A stretch of 64,000 nucleotides of DNA from Brachionus manjavacas (Eukaryota > Rotifera > Eurotatoria > Ploima > Brachionidae), in assembly GCA_019054805.1 (NCBI GenBank), contig JAHQIY010000010.1, forward strand, positions 1,657,501 to 1,721,500, in the 5' to 3' direction. The notes under the pieces were generated by a model. That model worked only from the letters and a program-made list of their open reading frames with translations. It had not been told where the DNA came from and ran no database searches. Made by a program: the position numbers and the translations under genes. Of this stretch, positions 42,387-52,319 are shown in pieces (positions within the stretch are counted from its first letter, which is position 1; every line of letters starts with the position of its first letter).

Positions 42387-43564
42387 CCACTCTTTTTTAT
42401 TAAACACAACATCTAATTTATTTGATGATTAACAAATATATTAAGAATCCTTTCTTCTAATAAAAATACATTTTAATCAATAATCAAACAATATAATTAA
42501 TAAATTAACACTAATTTTAATAAGTGAGCTTCTTTTTTATTAAAAATTATCTAAATTTATTATTGAACATCATTTATTACTCACAAATTTTTGATTGTCA
42601 ATTATTTCTTATAATGCTATATAAATCCTGATGTAAACATAATGTTAGCTACTATTAAGGAAAAAAATAAATAAGAATGGTTAGTGAAGAAATAAGACTG
42701 GATACAACAGACCAAGATGACTTTCAAGAACCAGTAACAATTAAATCACGAGGAACTGGAAAAATCTATCTACATCACAAAAATTATGAAAGTAATGAAA
42801 TATTTAAAGAACAGCTAGAACAAAATTCAATCAGCTCAACAAATTGGAACTCAAATGGCTCAAAGATATTAAAAAACGATAGAAAATTGGAATATTTTTG
42901 TCGATACAAAAAAAATGGATGTAAAGTAGCATTGATGCATTGACAGCTGATGAGAATCTATTTCGAGTATTTATTTCAGATAATGAACATACTTGCCATC
43001 AAGACAATGAAGAAGAAACAAAAATTCTTAAATATCTTCACTGTTCTCACGTTATAGCATGTGCCTATCGATCTAAATTATGCAGCTTTGACTCTATTGG
43101 AATGGATTTACCAATTGAACGCAATAAAAAAAGAGGTCCACAATCAGAAACAGCTAATGCATATAATAAACAACAAGGAGAAAATGCTAACGATGATGAG
43201 CTTGTTCTCCAAGTTACAAAAAAACAAAAAGCCAAAAGTCAATCATCAGAAAGTGTAGATCAACAAAATTGTCCAAAATGCAACATTCCAATGCTTAAAA
43301 GAAGATATTGGTATTGCAAAAACAAATGTTAGAAATAATTAATTATCTTCTTTTTTGAGTATTTTTTTATTAAAAAAAATTATTTCTAATTAATTTTGTG
43401 TTTTTTTATTAAAATTATATATTTCTTATTATTTTTATCTATGTTTTATTAGATTAGATATTTTTTATTATAAAACAATAAAAAATAAATAAAAGATAAT
43501 TGGTTTAAAAAAAAAGATGTTGTTTTTATTAAATTAGATGTTGTTTTTAATTAAAAAAGAGTGG
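42387..43564 (+). mobile_element. MULE-like derivative with internal deletion
   Basis: CCACTCTTTTTTATTAAACA at the left and its inverse near 43564 share about 40 bp, then AACATCTAATTTA repeats. Coding: a FLYWCH-like N-terminus (LEYFCRYKKNGCKVAL, then FRVFISDNEHTCHQ after a 1-base frame change), then directly a SWIM half (HCSHVIACAYRSKLCSFDSI), MDLPIERNKKRG and the zinc ribbon CPKCNIPMLKRRYWYCKNKC. The DDE catalytic centre is deleted. The tail matches 12047-12319. Confidence 0.7.
42677..43332 (+). pseudogene. FLYWCH/SWIM transposase remnant
   Basis: Two overlapping frames (42677-42943 and 42940-43332) are one ancestral protein separated by a frameshift at about 42940. The N-terminal part is a FLYWCH-type zinc finger domain; the C-terminal part has SWIM-like CxH residues and a four-Cys ribbon. 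Such MULE proteins bind element ends and catalyse transposition; this one lacks the catalytic domain. Confidence 0.6.
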
Positions 43565-43832
43565 GCCATTATTAACGTCCATTATTTTTACTTATTATTT
43601 TTTTATCTTAGAAATAATCTAATCTAATCTATTCACGATATAAAAGATTGTTAATTAAAACTTTCATATTTTTAATTTTTATCAAGATTAAATGCTAATT
43701 ATTGAAATATTTTCTTAGTAAAATCATTCAAAAGATCTTTTAAATCAATAAAAAAAATTCAATTTTATTAACGTTTCATCAAATTTTATATTTTCTTTAT
43801 TTTTCCAAAATTACTATCAAGTGGCTGAAAGG
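43565..43832. other. AT-rich DNA, nothing recognised
   Basis: ATT-rich sequence between the MULE-like element and a class-F repeat; no open frame or repeat. Confidence 0.35.
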
Positions 43833-44053
43833 TAGGACTAAGTCTCCATTTCAACCGGCCAAGGCTATGCCTAAACTATTTTTAAAATAAATGAATAAAA
43901 AATAAAATTATATACAATCATGTAGTTAATATGATTAAAAGATTAAAAGAAGTCAATCCTCTATTAATAGCTAAATTAGTTTCCATCGGACAAAAAGGAA
44001 AGAGAGACAGACCTACATTAGAAAATAAGCACTTACTAGAGAATAATTTTTAA
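43833..44053 (+). repeat. Class-F end plus a 41-codon ORF
   Basis: GGCTGAAAGGTAGGACTAAG, CCATTTCAACCGGCCAAGG and an A-rich tail, then an ORF from 43931 (MIKRLKEVNPLLIAKLVSIG, GKRDRPTLENKHLLE). The GKRDRP motif recalls the KRGRP motif of transposase tails, but the match is short. Confidence 0.35.
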
Positions 44054-44224
44054 TTATTTTTAATTTGGAATATTTTGTTACTGTTAATAATTATCCTTTG
44101 TTTAATATTTAATTAGGAAGAAAATTACATGAATTTTTATTTCAATTAAAAAAAAATGTTAATCAATATTTAGATAGTTAAAAAAAATTTTGGAAATTTT
44201 TAAGTAAAGATTTTAGAAGAATCA

Positions 44225-44600
44225 TTTAGAAATAGTAATAGTAGTAGTTATGAGACTGCAGTATAGAAATCTATACTAACGCCTTCTGGCATTTAGCTCT
44301 ATAAAAGCTGCGGCAGTCTTTCATTTCTTTCTTTGTTCAATATCAAACAATTCTCTGTCGATACACGCTTTAAAGCCATTAACTGTCACTGAGTTAACAG
44401 CACTTTGCGATAGAGCATTCCACTTTGAAACCACTATGTTGGTCAGAAAGTTATATCTTGATGTAGCCTGTTGGCAAATTTCTTTCTCTAGCTTCATGCT
44501 ATGTTTTCTTCTCAGGCTCAGATTAAAAATTGTAGCCAGGTTCACACCTTTCATTAGGTTAAGTCGGTATTTCACCTAAATGGATCCGAACTTAAAGAAG
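44225..44600 (-). pseudogene. CR1/L2-type LINE C-terminus with class-E end
   Basis: Minus-strand frame KGVNLATIFNLSLRRKHSMK, then FLTNIVVSKWNALSQSAVNS and VNGFKACIDRELFDIEQRKK. The end carries the AGTATAGA/TCTATACT hairpin (44260-44277) and TACTACTATT tail. Sister copy of 21380-21566, with more of the coding region kept. Confidence 0.7.
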
Positions 44601-44837
44601 CAAATCAGCTACAACACTTAGGATTCATCATAGATTCAAATCTTGACCTTAACACACAAGCAGTTATAAATTTTAAAAAAGTTCAGAGCAGCTTTTGTTG
44701 GAATTTCCTATCTTCTGCCTAAAAAAAGTCCTACCTCTTCACCTAAATTCTAATCATTTACATACAAAACATATTGTTTATCTCAATTCACATATGGACT
44801 TGAGGCTCTCACTCTTTTAAAATTAATGCTAAGTGAC
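44580..44837 (+). pseudogene. LINE post-RT fragment of the 'KQGG' type
   Basis: LKEANQLQHLGFIIDSNLDL then VQSSF, and after frame changes TKHIVYLNSHMDL, parallel IDYLGIEIPSNLDFES and TYCLSQFTYGL in the LINE at 36285-37219. It is cut at 44838 by a run of 12 Cs. Confidence 0.5.
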
Positions 44838-44899
44838 CCCCCCCCCTTTAATAAAATTTTTTCCTCCGATTTGGTACTTATTTCCAAGTACTTAAAATT

Positions 44900-46985
44900 G
44901 GAAAATATTATACCTCAATAATTATACGGAAAATATTGACGAGCTAAATGAACACATTTCAAAAAAGATCATTCATGCTGCTCAAAAAAGTATACCACTC
45001 TACTCTCAAAAGTTTTTAAATCAAGCTTACCAAAAAATATTGTAATATTAATTAAAGAACGAAGGAAAATGAGAAAACTTTTCCAAAAATCAAGATGTCC
45101 TTCTCTAAAGGTATCATTTAATAAGCTTACATCTGAGCTACGTCTCGGTCTTAAAGAATTTTGGAATCAAAACTGGCTCGAGTCTATGAATAAAATAGGA
45201 AAAATCCACTTTCAAGTAGACCTTTTTGGAGGAAAATAAATAAGTTCAGGACAAAAAAACCTACAAGACAAATACCGTCATTAGTTAAAGATGGCAAAGA
45301 ATACAATTCAGACACAGATAAAGGAAAAATTTTTGGTGATCTTTTAGCCACAACCTTTAGCCCTCATCTTGATTTTGTTGAATCTGATGATAATTGTGAA
45401 ATTTTACAAACAATAAGGGGCATAGTAAAAAATAAATTACAAAATAATCTATATACCTATCACTCTCTTAGAAATAACAAAAGCTTTAAAAAAACTTAAA
45501 GAAATAGGGGGACTGGTCTTGATCGTACCCACAACCTTATGTTAAAAAATTTACCTATAGAGACTTTATTTGAAATAAGTCTACTCTTTAATAAGAGTAT
45601 GAAACTAGGCCAGGTTCCAAAATCCTGGAAAATAGCAAGCATAACCATGATCCCTAAGAAATCTTTTCCTACTCAAGACCCTAACAACTATCGTTGTTGT
45701 CTTGGAAAACTACTTGAACGTATTATTTACATCAGAATATATAATTTTCTTGAAAACAATAAATTACTTATACATGAGCAATCAGGATTCAGAAAACACA
45801 GACGCACTGCAGATAATCTTTATTTTCTCATTCAAAAAGTCGTAGAGTCTTTTAATAGAAAGAAAAAAGTCTGCTGTCTTTATTTTGACATTTCTAAAGC
45901 TTTTGATCGAGTTTGGCATGATGGACTAATTTATAAGTTAATAAAAATAAATCTACCTCCTTATCTTATTCATTGGATAAGATCGTTTTTGCGTTTAAGA
46001 TCCTTTAGAGTAAAAGTAAATGGTCATTTAAGTGATCAATACCCTATTAAAGCAGGAGTTCCACAAGAGTCGGTAATCAGGCCACTTCTTTTTAGCATTT
46101 TTATAAATGACATACCAAAAAGAAACAAAACAAATTGCCAATACTCTCTTCTTTTCGCAGATGATTTGGCTACTTTTTTTATTTTTAAAAAGACAGGAAA
46201 TCTTGAAAAATGATTAATAAGTACTTAAAAGAAGTTGAAAGATGGCTTTTCAAATGGAAAATGAAAATGGGGTCTAAAACCAAAAACATTAGGTAATCTT
46301 TACAAATCCTTGATAGGATCAATCTTGGATTATTCTTTTCCTTGTTTAAATTCATTCTCAGAAACTAACATAAAAAAAATACAAGTAATTCAAAATTCAG
46401 CAGTTCGATCTATTTTGAAGCTGAAATATGATACACCCTCAAATATTATGCACCAAGAGGCCTTGAATAAACTTAAACTACTAACAGTTACAAATCGACT
46501 TTTTGAGTTGAGTGAGAGATATGTCAGGGCAGAATTGAGTCATTCTGTTCCACTGGTCGTCAGACTGGTGGAAGAATACAGAGAAGGTTTCGAATCAAGA
46601 TATATCGAATATCCAACTCCATTGTGTAATTGTTACCTTACTATTTCCTCCTTTTTTCCTGATTAGCAATGATGGCATATCTGATTCAATTTGGTTTTGT
46701 CTTTGCAATTTAAAATTGAAACATTACAGAACTCTCTTAAATAAGCTAATTCAAGAGAAAAAAATTCTTTAATTTTGGTCCAAGTTTTCTTGCTTTCTAA
46801 CTTTCATGCCTCTTTCTATTTTTGAACTAACGTTGTTTTTTATTTTAAAATTTCATTTTTTGGTAATAATTTTTTCATTTAAAAAAAAAAAAAAACACAA
46901 AAACGCAGAAAAATTTTTCTCTCTTTTTTATTTTTTTCTTCTTACTTCTCTTTAAAGGAGTTTAATTTATTTCAATAATAATTAG
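44900..46985 (+). pseudogene. Jockey-like LINE ORF2, internally deleted
   Basis: Pre-RT: LNEHISKKIIHAAQKSIPLY and FNKLTSELRLGLKEFWNQNW. RT from 45539: NNYRCCLGKLLERIIYIRIY, EQSGFRKHRRTADNLYFLIQ, YFDISKAFDRVWHDGLIYKL, GVPQESVIRPLLFSIFINDI and LLFADDLATFF (catalytic Asp pair kept, GS changed to ES after PQ). After 46213 about 110 codons present in the sister copy at 52320-53125 are missing. 46310-46666 (GSILDYSFPCLNSFSE, RYIEYPTPLCNCYLTIS) finishes the protein. The 3' end near 46945 has a CTCTTTAAAGGAG-type hairpin. Confidence 0.75.
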
Positions 46986-47115
46986 GTTAATGTTCTCATG
47001 ATGATTGACTATTTTGAACGTTTGAATAAGATCCCCTCTTGTTCTATGGTCTTCGTAGCTCATTGAGTCCAAAAAAGATTTGTATTATTTCTAATTTAAC
47101 TACAAAGATTTAATC
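46986..47115 (-). pseudogene. LINE C-terminal scrap
   Basis: Minus-strand SMSYEDHRTRGDLIQTFKIV is the 'RR.RGDLIQ.FK' block of CR1/L2 LINEs. Only about 30 residues remain, tail to tail with the previous LINE. Confidence 0.55.
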
Positions 47116-47554
47116 GTATTTCATCAAGTATTAGAAAGATCGGCCATCAAGGTATATCTAGTATTTGAAAATTTTGAGTCTAAAGAACTGACGCATACAG
47201 AAGCAATCTGTTCATTTTTCATCTTCTATTAGAAACAAGAAACTACGTGTTATGCAAGACAAATGACTGGCGAATATTATTTTAAAAAACACTTTTTTTT
47301 ATCAATTGATTAAAAAAGTTAATTGAATTCTAAAATAAATTTATCACTATAACTATATTGATGGTTTTCGTATAATTCATTTTTGAAAGTTCTCCTTTAC
47401 AATTGAAAAAGAATAAATTTATATTTAATGTATCAAATAAACTGCAAAATAAAAATTTAAAAATATTTTTTTTATTTATTTATTGTTAATAAAAAAGTAG
47501 CAAAAAAATATAATTTCAAAATTCAATCACATCTAAAAACTCCTTAATGCCATC
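47116..47554. other. Region downstream of nanos
   Basis: AT-rich; expected to contain the nanos 3' untranslated region. No other feature recognised. Confidence 0.4.
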
Positions 47555-48201
47555 TCAGGGGGATTTGGTTATATTCTTCAACATTTCATGTCTCAATTTT
47601 TTTTGCAGTATAGGACAATACTTTTTAGTGTGTGTTTTTTCACCAGAAGCTCCACACTCGGGACACGAATAATTTTTCAAAATAGGACAAACAACATTGC
47701 CATTAGAGTCCTTGAGCGCATGTGACGAATAAATTTGCTCCGACTCTCCATTTGTCTTGCAAAAAGTGCATATTTTAATTCGGCCTCCCATAGCACGGTG
47801 CATCGCCGCTTGCCGGATTGTCTCGGACATGTCAATCAGCTCGCTGCGTTTGGGCAGACTACGAGGGCTCAATGGTAGGTTCTCTTGCTGACAACTAATT
47901 TGTCCTGGACTAGAGACGGCGTATTTGTTAATGCCTGTGCGAACCGGACTCATTACTAAAGAAAAATTAATAATTATTTTTAAAAAAATTCCATTTTTAT
48001 TTAAGTACCTGAATTTTGAAATGATTTAAAGATAGGCCTGGACGGTGAAGCGTTTGAGGTCTGAGAGTATTGGAAGGATGTGGATAGAGGAGGGTTGAAT
48101 GGAGAAAATGAAGGGCTTGAGAAAGGAGACCATGGATGGCTGTTGGATCGATTGTTCAAATTTGTTGTGTCAATGGTCAAGGGAGAAAATTGATAACTCA
48201 T
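47555..48201 (-). CDS. nanos: Nanos homologue (~197 aa, two exons)
   Basis: Exon 1 is 48201-48009 and exon 2 is 47955-47555, with a 53-nt intron (GTACTT...CTTTAG) in phase 1. The C-terminal half has the two Nanos CCHC fingers with canonical spacing C-x2-C-x12-H-x10-C-x7-C-x2-C-x7-H-x4-C (ICTFCKTNGESEQIYSSHAL, then CPILKNYSCPECGASGEKTH and TKKYCP). The N-terminus is Ser/Pro/Phe-rich (SPFSSPSFSPFNPPLS) and probably disordered, as in other Nanos proteins. Nanos with Pumilio represses target mRNAs and maintains germline fate. The start is the first in-frame ATG, 43 nt after a TATA box. The gene looks intact and single-copy here, with GC well above its flanks. Confidence 0.92.
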
Positions 48202-48243
48202 GGTTGATGAAGAGTGGTGAGTCGAATGTCATATTTGAATCAA

Positions 48244-48251
48244 TTTTTATA
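48244..48251 (-). promoter_or_regulatory. TATA box of nanos
   Basis: TATAAAAA on the minus strand, 43 nt before the ATG, in the sequence GGGTATAAAAATTGATTC. With initiation about 30 nt downstream, near ATTCGACTCACC, the leader would be very short. A short out-of-frame upstream ATG (ATGACATTCG) would lie at or before that start site. Confidence 0.6.
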
Positions 48252-48520
48252 CCCATGATAAGCGTTTAGACGAATAATTGATTGGTTAATTTGAGCCTGA
48301 GTGCTAAATTACATCTGGAATTAGATATTGACTATTGTTTCATGTATACTATCCCATCTTATGAGGACATAACATCGTTGATAATTGAGATCTGGCTTTT
48401 GAATTTTTGCAACGGTTTATTCAAAGGGGATTGCTGATCCCATTAAATTTTCTTCTAGTTTTGATTTTCCCAAGGTCAATTCTGAACTGTAGAAAAAAAG
48501 CTCACAATTACATTAATGTA

Positions 48521-48906
48521 TTTAATTTTTTTATAATTTTATATAACTTTTTATTTTACATTTTTTAAACAAATTTTACTAAATTTTTTTAAATTTTTTC
48601 TAAAATATTGAAGTTTAAAATCATATTCATCATAAAAATTTTAAATATACATTAGAAATAAAATGAAAAATAGAAGCGACCGAATTTTTTTTAATTTTTT
48701 AATTTTTTAATTTTTTAATTTTTTTATAATTTTATATAACTTTTTATTTTACATTTTTTAAACAAATTTTACTAAATTTTTTTAAATTTTTTCTAAAATA
48801 TTGAAGTTTAAAATAATATTCATCATAAAAATTTTAAATATACATTAGAAATAAAATGAAAAATAGAAGCGACCGAATTTTTTTTAATTTTTTAATTTTT
48901 TAATTT
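48521..48906 (+). repeat. Tandem duplication, 193-bp unit
   Basis: Two head-to-tail copies (48521-48713, 48714-48906), each with TATAACTTTTTATTTTACAT and AATAGAAGCGACCGAA, differing at one noted base (TCATATTC/TAATATTC). Both end in AATTTTTT units, so the array below may have seeded the duplication. Confidence 0.85.
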
Positions 48907-49117
48907 TTTAATTTTTTAATTTTTTAATTTTTTAATTTTTTAATTTTTTAATTTTTTAATTTTTTAATTTTTTAATTTTTTAATTTTTTAATTTTTTAAT
49001 TTTTTAATTTTTTAATTTTTTAATTTTTTAATTTTTTTTTAATTTTTTTTTAATTTTTTAATTTTTTTTTAATTTTTTAATTTTTTAATTTTTTAATTTT
49101 TTAATTTTTTAATTTTT
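48876..49117 (+). repeat. 8-bp satellite array (AATTTTTT)
   Basis: About 29 tandem AATTTTTT units, with a few lengthened units around 49030-49075. It lies upstream of nanos. Array length in the assembly may not be exact. Confidence 0.9.
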
Positions 49118-49131
49118 ATTCTAAAAATAAC

Positions 49132-49352
49132 GAACCATTGCCAAATTTGGTTATGCTGTATCACATGTTAAGACACGCTTTTGAACCACACACCAAAGAT
49201 CTCGTCCGCCTTCGCACTTTATTTTATTTTTTTTACCTTTTTACTTTATTTTATTTTTTACTTTATTTTTTTTTATCTGTTTCCTTATATTTTTTATTTT
49301 TTAAATTCTTAAAATAAGGAACCGTATTGCCTCATTTGATTATGCTGTATCA
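49132..49352 (+). repeat. Imperfect local duplication
   Basis: GATTATGCTGTATCACA and GGTTATGCTGTATCACA, each preceded by AA.GAACC.TTGCC, occur at 49130-49166 and 49317-49353, about 187 bp apart. Confidence 0.55.
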
Positions 49353-49371
49353 CAAATTAAAGAAAAAAAAG

Positions 49372-49450
49372 AAAGTCGAGCCATTAATTAATAATTTCCT
49401 CAGGATGACTGCTACCACCAGAAAGGATTGGTGGTACATCAGTCTGATCT
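49372..49450 (+). pseudogene. Decayed relative of the RT/RNase H relic
   Basis: The frame VEPLINNFLRMTATTRKDWW then YISLIL parallels INTFPRMTVTTRRDYWWYMS in the connection region of the minus-strand relic at 6890-7830. Only about 25 residues are recognisable and the base composition has drifted to AT-rich, so this is an older copy of the same family. Confidence 0.5.
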
Positions 49451-49452
49451 TA

Positions 49453-49904
49453 AAAATAAACAGACTAATTGACAGATTAATTGATGAAAACTTGTCTTTT
49501 CTCACGTAAATTTATTAATTTTAAATATTAAATGTCAACAAAAGTTAAATGAGACAATCGTCTAACTGGTATTTGTTGACCAGTTAACTTTTAAAGTTGA
49601 TGGTTCCATAATAATTTTATTATGAAAAAAAAAATAAAAAAATAAAAAATACATTTACAAATAATTAATAATATAATAGTAAGAAAAATACATTTTATAA
49701 TTAACTTTTAAAAATATAAAAATTTGATTATGAATCTAAACTTTTCATTAATTGACAAAAATTTAATTATCAATGTTTTTAAAAGATAAAATATTAATAT
49801 TTGTATTAAATTGTTTAAAAAAAAATTTAATAAATTTAGTAAACAGATATCCTAAGAATCTATCTAAATTAGATTTTTAGGTGATATTAAAAACGTAAGG
49901 TAGA
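49453..49904. other. AT-rich DNA, nothing recognised
   Basis: No open frame, inverted repeat or conserved block was seen. Confidence 0.35.
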
Positions 49905-50060
49905 ACGACCTAGCAGTAACTTGGAGGTCAACAACAATCATGAAAGAACTCATCGAAATCGAAATGACATGGGGAGAAGCAAGGGTAAAGGCAAAAGATC
50001 GACTTGAGTGGAAATCAAAAGTAATAACTCTATGCTCCACAAGGAGTGAATAAGGAAAAA
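49905..50060 (+). pseudogene. LINE ORF2 extreme C-terminus
   Basis: The frame KELIEIEMTWGEARVKAKDR then LEWKSKVITLCSTRSE and stop fits the 'TWGEA...A.DR..W...V.ALC' ending of LINE proteins with a C-terminal Trp/Cys motif. It is a class not otherwise seen in this window. Only the last 40 residues remain. Confidence 0.55.
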
Positions 50061-50092
50061 AAAACCTGCCGTATACTTTTGCAGTGAGATGC

Positions 50093-50206
50093 GTGCACTT
50101 AAACCCGAATATCAGGTTTTAAACCATGCGTCGACAACCATCTAACCCATGTTATAATGATATTAATAAGCAGACCATGTCTTTAAACCTGGTATCCGGG
50201 TTTAAG
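50093..50206 (+). mobile_element. Small TIR element, ~114 bp
   Basis: GCACTTAAACCCGAATATCA at the left and the near-inverse TGGTATCCGGGTTTAAGTGC at the right; inner GGTTTTAAACC/TTTAAACC also pair. No coding capacity. Confidence 0.55.
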
Positions 50207-50365
50207 TGCTTCGTTTATAACTAAAAATCAAAAATAGACCCAGGGATTATACCCAAAAATCAGGTTCAAAATCAGCGTTAAAAAATAAAATATACGAAAA
50301 CGCTAAATTTAGGTGTTGGTTTTAAGAGCTGAGGTAAAAATTAAAACAATTTAAAAATAAAATCA

Positions 50366-50925
50366 TTATTTTAATTATTTTTTTAATTACAAAAATATGA
50401 GTCTCGTATTTAGGTGCGGGTAGAAAAATTAAGAAATATTATTAAAAAACGAAATTCAAAGGTTAAAATGATGAAAAATTTTAAAAAATACTCGACTACT
50501 TATTGGGTTTTTTTTTTTTTTTAGGTTTTGGGTGGTCGGCCAGGTTTTCTTTTAACATCATGCTGTGCAGACGTAATTTCCTTTTGTTCAGATGTTTGTG
50601 TAATTGTTGGCTCAATTGAGGGTGGAGATGAAACAAAACTTGATTTTCAAAAAAAAAACATGGATTTACAAAACCCGAGACAAATTAGAGTTCAAAGATA
50701 CCCATTAGAGTATAAAATGCGAGAGATTAACTAGTACAAGAATGGACATGGTATTTGAAATTAAAAGAAGCATAGTAAGAATTTTTTTTTTAAATTTTTC
50801 ATCATTTTAACCTTTGAATTTCGATTTTTTATAATATTTCTTAATTTTTGTACCCGCACCTAAATACGAGACTCATATTTTTGTAATTAAAAAAATAATT
50901 AAAATTATTTATTTTATTATATTTA
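50366..50925 (-). mobile_element. TIR element with a transposase C-terminus
   Basis: TTTTTAATTACAAAAATATG then AGTCTCGTATTTAGGTGCGG at the left is inverted at 50770-50925. On the minus strand the centre reads SSFVSSPPSIEPTITQTSEQ, then KRKPGRPPKT and a stop at about 50525, an AT-hook-like tail such as ends MULE-type and related transposases. Like 11682-12508, it keeps only the protein's last exon between long inverted repeats. Confidence 0.55.
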
Positions 50926-50929
50926 TTTT

Positions 50930-51567
50930 TATATATTTATTGGTGAATTTTACTGTACACCCATTTTTATTATATCCTAAATAAAAATGATAAAAATATC
51001 ATATCATTTCAACTTTTCACACCTTATTGACGTTATTGATACTATGTTGATGATATTGATAAACTGAACCTTACTGTACAAATATACATGAAAATGGATG
51101 TACAGTAAAATTCAGATAATTAGGAATAAATTTTTCAAAAAAAAATTCTGGCGATTTAAACCCGGAGTTGTCATTACGCAATCTTTTTTTTTAAGACATA
51201 ACCGCTCGAAAAGAAACCAAATAAAATAAAATTTTTATTTTTTCATTACTTAGACTTATCTATCCTTTTTTTCTTTTTTCTTTTATTTTTCTTACTTAAC
51301 TTTAAATGGAACAAAAATATAAATTTTGGAGTTTTTGGATAGATTAATTAAAATAATTAAAAAATTCTTCTTTATTTCTGAATCGTTTGATATATTGATA
51401 ATTTTTTTAGGATCATCTTTTAGAAAGCTATGGTTAGCTGAAAAAGCTTGTTACACTAAGTGTTTAGCAATGACCCAAATAAAGTGGCAGTATTGTTAAA
51501 CAAGCTTTTCAGCGGGTTATCACACAGGATAATTCGAATCGTCAGTTCCCTTTTATGCGAAAAATTA
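50930..51567. other. AT-rich DNA, short direct motif pair
   Basis: TACTGTACA... sequences near 50948 and 51070-51110 (ATTTTTATTAT/AAAATGGATGTACAGTAAAA) form a partial inverted pair flanking about 160 bp, perhaps another MITE. No coding sequence. Confidence 0.35.
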
Positions 51568-51630
51568 ACATGTCAAATTGCACCAAGTTTCCATTTCAGC
51601 CGGTCAAGGCTCTGCCATTTAAAAACACAT
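51568..51630 (+). repeat. Class-F end motif, diverged
   Basis: CCATTTCAGCCGGTCAAGG and GCTCTGCCATTTAAAAACAC, most like the 43833-43890 copy. An A-rich tail follows. Confidence 0.4.
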
Positions 51631-51767
51631 TTAAAAAATAGACTTTTAAAAAAAAAATAATTAAAAAAATCAATTGGAACTGGTGAATTAGCCTCCCTCT
51701 CTGGAAGCATGAAAGAGTTGTTCTAGGTAATGTTGAATCAGCGTGGCTTGATGTTTCCAGTGATGTT

Positions 51768-52215
51768 GGTGCTGCCCTAAATGGTGAACTGAAAAAAATA
51801 GTAAAGTTAGATCACCAAAAATTAGCGAACTATTTTTATGTGAGCTAATTTTTGTTGGAATTGAAAAAATTAGTCACCAGTTTTTGAAATTTTAAATCAA
51901 ACAAACAACTCTTTTTTGAATATTGGGAAAGGCGGATGATGATGTGTTGTGCGATCTTTGTTTAGCAAAAAGCATTGAAAAAAATATGTAATGGTAACTG
52001 GGGGTTAATGCTTCATAAAAGTAAAAGTCATAAAAAAAATAAACATTAGATTTTTAATTGGTAGATATTTATTGATTGAAAGATTAATTGATTGATTTTT
52101 TTAAATAATATTTTATAAAATAAACTTTTAGTATCGAGAATTTTTGAACTGTAGTTCACGAAAACCACAGTTCACCAGTTCACGCAAGTGTCAGTTCACC
52201 ATTTAGGTTAGCACC
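51768..52215 (+). mobile_element. hAT-like MITE, 448 bp
   Basis: GGTGCTGCCCTAAATGGTGA at the left and the near-inverse TCACCATTTAGGTTAGCACC at the right. Flanks GTGATGTT (51760-51767) and GTGGTGTT (52216-52223) make an 8-bp target duplication with one change. Internal GTTCACCAGTTCACG repeats; no transposase. Confidence 0.7.
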
Positions 52216-52319
52216 GTGGTGTTAAGCCGGGTGTTCATCTTTAAAAAGCGATTTAGATGATGTTTCAAGCTGGGCGATTACTCGGGCGATTGATTCAAAC
52301 ATTTAAAAGTGTAAGTTAT

